From assembly GCA_029582155.1 (NCBI GenBank), contig CM055896.1, forward strand, positions 2,343,501-2,407,500: a stretch of 64,000 nt of DNA, read 5' to 3'. Both the position numbers and the translations under genes were made by a program. Positions 57,867 through 64,000 of the stretch are shown here, in pieces (within the stretch, counting starts at the first letter, position 1; the number at the start of each line of letters is the position of its first letter). The notes beneath the pieces are model-generated. The model was not told where the DNA came from. It did not search any database and worked only from the letters and a program-made list of their open reading frames with translations. The DNA comes from Panopea generosa. Lineage: Eukaryota > Mollusca > Bivalvia > Adapedonta > Hiatellidae.

Positions 57867-60231
57867 TTACTTTTAATTCGATAACTTTCAAGTAAATAAA
57901 GATTATACGTCAATATATAAGTATTATTTTGTGCATACTGCATAGTTACAGGAAAAGTCTGGATTAACAGCGTGTTTGTGTTACTTGCCAATATAATCCC
58001 TTTAAAAGATGGTGTACTTGTACTTTCGTGTATTTTACACCAATTGGAACAGAAAATATATTCTAAAAAATTTTGAATGAATGGAAAACATTATATTGAA
58101 TATACACTATTGTGAAAAGTAAAACAACTATGATCCATTTTAAAGCGATTTATAATGGGAAGAAATCAACTTAATTTGATGCAATTACATTTATGTTACC
58201 TGTCAGAAGCAAAATTTACTCTTTTCAAGAGAGAATACACTTTAAAACTAAAGACATATTATTTTTATATACAAAAGAAAAATGTTGTTTTTTTTTTAAT
58301 TTTACAAATTGTGTAATGCGATATAATATTGTTTAACACATAAGTTTTATGTAATGATATAAATTAAATCAAGAAATTATACAATGCATTAAATTAAGTT
58401 ATATTTGTATGTGATTAATTTGTTACACAGTTTAATCAGCCTTGTTTAATTCAGAAATGATTATTGTCTGACTTACTTTTTAAATTACATTAATGGCTTG
58501 TTTCTTTTAAGAGTGTTTCATCTAACTGTTCAAAGAACACGCGTGGCAAAATTCCTGTTAATTTGTTAGAAAACATATTCAGTTCCAGTAATAACTGTTA
58601 CAGTTTCTGAGGTAAGTCCTTTTTTTAACATCAATATTTTTTTATATAGTGATTCTCTCAGGCATGGTACGTGGTAAATTTGAAAAGTATATTAAGCAAA
58701 GAAAACACAATTCTGTCTGGTATGTTAAACAGAGTGATGAATAAATGTCAGGCAGCCACAGATTTATACCACGTGGTGCAGAAAATCATTATCTATCACC
58801 CTTTTTCCAAAGAAGGCCCTTTGCTTTGTGCAATTGGAACACTTCTAAAATACAAATATACCCATGCGTATATTACAAACCAAATTAAGTGTTATAAACA
58901 AAGATGACTTGTTAAGTTGTTCACATTCCAAAATAAGTGCTGATTCGACCTTTTTAACTGTACTAATACCTTAATCCTGTTAAAAAGTGTATTTGACCAA
59001 TATTGTATATTTATGCTTTTTGTGGTAGTTAAATTTAATTACGGATTTGAAAAAATGGAATTCAAGAAGACGTGGATTTGGTATATTTACGTACTATATT
59101 TCAATATATTACATATCGTTTTCTACACACAATCAACGAGCCAGAAAACAATAATCTCCAAAACCTTCAATAGAAAAACAGGTTTCTATCAAAATAGTCA
59201 TACATGTTACTGAATACGACTTCATTATTCCTATACATGTGTCATCAAATGATTATCTTTCTTACTTACCACTTATATTACTGTATTTGTTCTAAGCAAC
59301 ACGTTACTTCATTTCTGAATACAGTTTGACGTCATTTTAGTGCTATTATTCATTTTATTGGCCCATTGTTAAGAAATGTTGACGTTTAACCTCATACAGT
59401 CATTGTGCCTTTCCCTAGAGTAACCAATTAACTATCAAATTAAATTTCGAAAACATACGTTACTCTTGGTCGAATAGCATCAACGGCAGTCACAGTATCA
59501 TTTACCTGTCACTGCTAACGATGCCGCTTCTTAAACCTTTACCAATTACGGTTTATAGTTCTACTGTGTTTTCTGCAACGATGGATCTGAATACTAAAAA
59601 TTTAGTCGATATTAAATTCTAGACTGAGAATAAAATATATAAAATCAAGCGCAGATCGTCTAAAGTTGTAAAAACTCTATGAAAAAAGGTATATGTTTCT
59701 ACTGAATATTCCGCCACAATAAAACTGAATACTAAACATTTAGTCGATATCAAATTCCAGACAGACAAACAAACGTTATATAATACTATATAGAAATAAT
59801 CAGTATATCGTTTTGTATTGTGTCTGTTAAATGGCAATTCCTTTATTGGATATTTGAACATTTATTTAAAAACAAACACAACCCGAAAATCAACGAATCA
59901 TGTGTACATCTTTATGTATTCCTTATCACGTGACATATTTAATATGCTCTCAGAGTGTGGTTTATATATTGATGTTGACATGCGTTGGAATTATATCTCT
60001 TTCAAGTTCTTTCTTGGGGACTTGTTTGATGGAATTGTAATAAAAAATAATAATAAATTGTATCAATAGAATCATGTTCTTTTCATTCACTGGATAAATG
60101 AAATTAATGATTGCATAGATCAGTATTAAGGAGTCTCATCGAGTAGTATTCACAATGTAAATAATATGTAAGAAACTGTCAATATATTGTTATAAAGAAT
60201 GCTGCGGAATTCATATTAAAATAACTCTACT
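57867..60231. other. AT-rich noncoding stretch
   Basis: Contains a diverged local duplication: CTGAATACTAAAAATTTAGT at 59587 and CTGAATACTAAACATTTAGT at 59725 (138 bp apart). Frames of 66-83 codons have no recognisable content. Confidence 0.45.
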
Positions 60232-60352
60232 TCACTCGACTCTGATCGCCGATGAAACGCAACGATCTAAGAAGCTTCTAGTACACATGAATTACTAGCA
60301 TGACTCGGCCGAGCCTCGAACACACAACCGCTCTTTCACCATACCATCGATG
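60232..60352 (-). mobile_element. family 1 SINE, head fragment
   Basis: On the minus strand, TGGTATGGTGAAAGAGCGG (A box) and TGTTCGAGGCTCGGCCGAGT (B box) are followed by GTACTAGAAGCTTCTTAG, matching the junction of head and body at 2.2 kb. The remaining body is absent. Confidence 0.6.
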
Positions 60353-62280
60353 TGTTCTTTAACAATGGTGGATATTTTAAATACATGTGCATTAAACCTT
60401 AAACAGCACTTTGTCAATGATGAAGAGGACCCAGTTACTCTTACATAGTTAAGAAAATGCCCATTCAATCCTTTAATGACAATGTAAAGTCATAGACAAT
60501 GCTACAGCATGGCATGAACTATGTATTCACGTCCAGGTTTTAAGTAAATATTGATAGCATAATTATATTTTAAGTTTTATTATAGAAACTACAAGAACTA
60601 ATCCAATATCTAATTTTGGACTGTTACTACAGTTTCTTTGCCCATTCAATATATATATTTGTGTGGTATACACATAACTATATTCGCATAAGTGATATTA
60701 ATATATATTACACTTCTAGATCATTAGCTGAGTCTATATGACCATAACAATGCGCAGCAAAAGTTGCGTTTTTGTTCCATAATTTTATTTTTGAAACGCA
60801 TCAATTTAGAATTTTAAATAGTATTATTACTTACAATAAATTTTCCAATATTTTGGACTCAAGAAAAAAATCCATGGAAATCAAATAATATTTTATTTTA
60901 CTTTTTGTAAAATCCATTCTGATATATTTAGTCACACTTTTATTATGTCCAATAATGGTGACGTAATACAATAAATAATTTCTTGCATTCCAATTTACGA
61001 ACACGTTTAACTTTACTATAGGATTGTCAAACTGCAAATTTAAGTACTTATAGGATCAGTACTTGTACGTATTTTCTCAAGTTAGTGAACAGTTAATAAA
61101 TGTGTTTGTGTTTTAATTTCAAATATACGTTGTGACGTCAGAATGATTAGTGTATGTTTCCATGTTATTACTATTAAAGAGAAGTGATAAGTAAACTATA
61201 TGCAATAAAAACAATGTGGTTTTCAAGATATAATCAATGAAGCAAACTACCATGTTAAAGAAGAAATGTTGTGACTACATCGAGGAATTATTGTTGTTTA
61301 TTGGTGTTTTGATTTATTCGCGAAATGTTGAATTTGCGACGTTCGAAATGTGAAACTGTCAGAAATTCATGTTTCATTGGATATTGTAAACATTTGGATA
61401 TTGAACATGAGTGTAATTATAACGAAATATTTGAATTCGCGAGGGTTGAAACACACGAAAAATAGCGAAAATAAAGTTCTCGCTTATATTTTGTTTTACA
61501 ATAAAACGTCTTCTGTTGGACTTATTCAGTTTTAATTAGTATTATACACCAAAATCAGTACATAAGTACATAACCCCTAGCAAACGATATATCTGGACCG
61601 AAACAAAATGTAATTCTAGCTATAACGGACACGGGGAGACATACATAGTGATATTATTTCTATATCACACTTACAATACAATTTAAGTAAAATATACACG
61701 ACCCTGTATATTATTTTTATATTATTTTTTTTCCCCCCTAATTTTCATAAAACAGCAAAAATGAACGATTATTAAATAATAATTTGATTATTTTGATGTT
61801 GTTCACATTAAATTTGTTGTAGTCTGCGTTCATATCTTTATCAATTTCATAATACGTTTACTGCATGCTATATTGCGTGCTTTGTATTGACTGATAACAT
61901 ACAGTCGGTCAATTCTCCAAATTCATTCTAACTTAAAAGGAGAAATCTGCTTTATCTCCTGTTTTTTGTTGTCTGGCTACAATATCGGTGCGTCGTAAAA
62001 TTTGCAGACCCGTGATATATGTATATTTTATATAGGACCAGCCCGGATGACGTCACATTGAGCAAACACGGATATATACAATATTATACTCAGTGTTTTG
62101 CTGAATATATGGAGAAAAATACAAAATTTATATAAATATAGAGCAACTACATGTGAAACCAGAGTTTCCTTTAGTTATTTGCAGGTTTATTTGACCAAGA
62201 ATTATATTTTTAATAACCAGGTAACATTTTTTGGTTTACATGTAGGAGGGAATGCTACTGTTGTGATTGAGCTGAGCAAT
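60353..62280. other. AT-rich noncoding stretch with two full CRE palindromes
   Basis: TGACGTCA occurs at 61133-61140 and 62048-62055, neither inside a recognised repeat. No gene or TATA-linked transcript start is apparent nearby. Confidence 0.45.
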
Positions 62281-62302
62281 AAATATATATATATATATAT
62301 AT
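62281..62302. repeat. (TA)n microsatellite
   Basis: About ten TA units. A G-run (62387-62400) follows about 85 bases later. Confidence 0.93.
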
Positions 62303-62527
62303 AAATATAAGCCAAAGACATGGGCATTCTATATTTATAAATATAGGTAATGTCTAATAAACTAACTGTGTTTTGTTTGTTTGTTTGGGGGGGGGGAGGG
62401 TATATTTTATTTTGACGTTAGTGATACACTATTTGACGTCGTAACCAAAGCAATTAAAATTGACATGAACTTTACAACGATAAAAAGTTAGGTTCTTCAC
62501 AATTATCTTGCACACCGAACATACCAC

Positions 62528-63290
62528 TGTTGTATATGCATATAAACGTGCCTCTAGCATAGCTAGAACACTACATTGTTGTATATGCATATAAACCAGT
62601 CTCTAGCATTGTTCTATATGCATAGCTTATAACCGAACATTACATTGTTGTATATGCAAAGCTTATAACCGAACATTACATTGTTGTATATGCATATAAA
62701 CGTGCCTCTATCATAGCTAGAACATTACATTGTTATATATGCATAGCTTATAACCGAACATTACATTGTTGTATATGCATAGCTTATAACCGAACATTAC
62801 ATTGTTGTATATGCATAGCTTATAACCGAACATTACATTGTTGTATATGCAAAGCTTATAACCGAACATTACATTGTTGTATATGCATATAAACGTGCCT
62901 CTAACATAGCTAGAACACTACATTGTTGTATATGCATATAAACGTGTCTCTAGCATAGCTAGAACACTACAGTGTTATATATACATAGCCTATAACCGAA
63001 CATTACATTGTTTTATATGCAAAGCTTATAACCGAACATTACATTGTTGTATATGCATATGAACATGCCCCTAACATAGCTAGAACACTACATTGTTGTA
63101 TATACATAGCCTATAACCGAACATTGCATTGTTGTATATGCATAGCTTATAACCGAACATTACATTGTCGTATATGCATATAAACGTGTCTCTAACATAG
63201 CTAGACCATTACATTGTTGTATATGCATAGCTTATAACCGAACATAACATTGTTGTATAAGCATATTAACGTGTCTCTAGCATAGCTTAG
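62528..63290. repeat. composite satellite of two monomers (36 bp A, 49 bp B)
   Basis: Both monomers start ATTGTTGTATATGCATA. A continues GCTTATAACCGAACATTAC; B continues TAAACGTGCCTCTAGCATAG CTAGAACACTAC. Reading left to right I score B B A A B A A A A B B A A B A A B A B (11 A, 8 B; the second and last B are incomplete). A variant of A with GCAAAGC stands immediately before a B each time it occurs. No coding capacity. Confidence 0.92.
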
Positions 63291-63308
63291 TTTTAAGTTA
63301 CCAATTTT

Positions 63309-64000
63309 GGTAAGTAAGTAAGTAAAGAATTTCTTTATTTAAAGAGGGTAACTCAATTAGTAAACCAATCATCCTTGAGGCCCTCGTATAAACAAACAAG
63401 TACATATACATTTTCAAAAAGATAGAAAATAACTCCATTCATCTGCTGCATATATCACACATTATAGATTAACAAAATTCTCACAACAAGCTCCTGGTTA
63501 CAACTCTCATTTACGTGCACGCATACACATACACACACTCCCGCTTTTTATATTCGTATAAAGAACATACTTCAATTTAGATACACATGCAATTGTACAT
63601 GTAAATTTGAATATAATAGAGGAAAAACAACACAACAATAATAAAATCGATTTTTTCACAATAAACTAATAACGGTTTGGTATTTATTAAGCATATGGCT
63701 GTTGGAGGTACATGTAATTCTAATTTCATTTACTTTTTATCCAAATCAAACAGTTATTTGCAAAAACATTTAACGAACACGCGTTTCTTATACTAAGTGG
63801 AATACTTTTCCAAATAATTGCACCCGAATATGATAGACAACCTTTCTATTCTAGGTTTCGGAATAAAGACACTTTTATTTGAGTGGGAACGCAACATGAT
63901 GGCTGTATAATTGTTGGTCTTATTGGGTTGCTGTACTACATCAAATACGTTGATTTTATGTGTTTATGGCAAACTATGCTTGAATATACCGTGCATATGT
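63309..64000 (-). pseudogene. 3' end of a non-LTR retrotransposon (CR1/L2-like LINE)
   Basis: The minus strand carries the C-terminal end of a reverse-transcriptase polyprotein, ending at a TGA at 63728-63726. The last part reads YSGAIIWKSIPLSIRNA and continues CSLNVFANN. Upstream, in another frame, it reads KSVFIPKPRIER and HKINVFDVVQQP. This matches the usual order at the end of CR1/L2-type proteins (IPKPRTE... then SGAxxWNSLPxxxRNA). A frameshift near 63830-63840 and stops show it is dead. About 400 bases of 3' untranslated region follow, and the element ends in a (TTAC)n tail at 63325-63311, as LINEs often do. It continues beyond the window. Confidence 0.8.

Overview
This window looks like A+T-rich (about two thirds by eye), gene-poor nuclear DNA from a eukaryote, most likely a marine invertebrate and probably a bivalve mollusc. 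That inference rests on several tRNA-derived SINE families with mollusc-like bodies, on a CR1/L2-type LINE end, and on the density of minisatellites. I did not identify the species. I could not support any intact protein-coding gene. The longest open frames (about 140 codons, 49.2-50.0 kb, minus strand) are by-products of a 40-bp tandem repeat. One stretch (57.64-57.87 kb, minus) could be a coding exon, but the evidence is weak.

Layout. 0-6 kb: SINEs with four kinds of tRNA-like head, a small inverted-repeat element, and a retroelement-end motif. 6.6-7.8 kb: six almost identical 198-bp tandem units ending inside a SINE. 8-10 kb: GTCC microsatellites, a decayed repeat, a long AT hairpin, and the first copy of a repeat carrying a CCAAT box and CRE (other copies at 14.6 and 24.3 kb). 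15.6-17.6 kb: a diverged local duplication enclosing the most unusual object in the window. This is a very small LTR-retrotransposon-like element whose 104-bp terminal repeats (TGTAA...TTACA) each contain a tRNA-like sequence with A and B boxes. The first repeat is followed by a tRNA-Lys-type primer-binding-site-like sequence, and an inverted partial copy lies alongside. 19.5-20.4 and 48.2-49.05 kb: two diverged copies of a block of about 900 bp. 21.8-22.6 kb: a 47-bp minisatellite. 27.9-28.1 kb: a 24-bp minisatellite. 31.7-39 kb: three to four diverged copies of a 550-780 bp block, and beside one of them a GC-richer patch with a short array of ACCGnnnnCGGT-type palindromes. 43-45 kb: further duplications and SINE pieces. 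49.26-49.93 kb: the 40-bp minisatellite. 54-56 kb: a near-perfect hairpin and a 361-bp tandem duplication. 62.5-63.3 kb: a satellite made of two interleaved monomers (36 and 49 bp). 63.3 kb to the end: the 3' end of a decayed LINE on the minus strand.

These parts do not form a pathway. The region appears built by transposition (SINEs, a LINE, small inverted-repeat elements, the tRNA-LTR element), by local duplication, and by tandem-repeat expansion. All family assignments were made by eye without database comparison. Boundaries of diverged repeats are good to roughly 10-30 bases.
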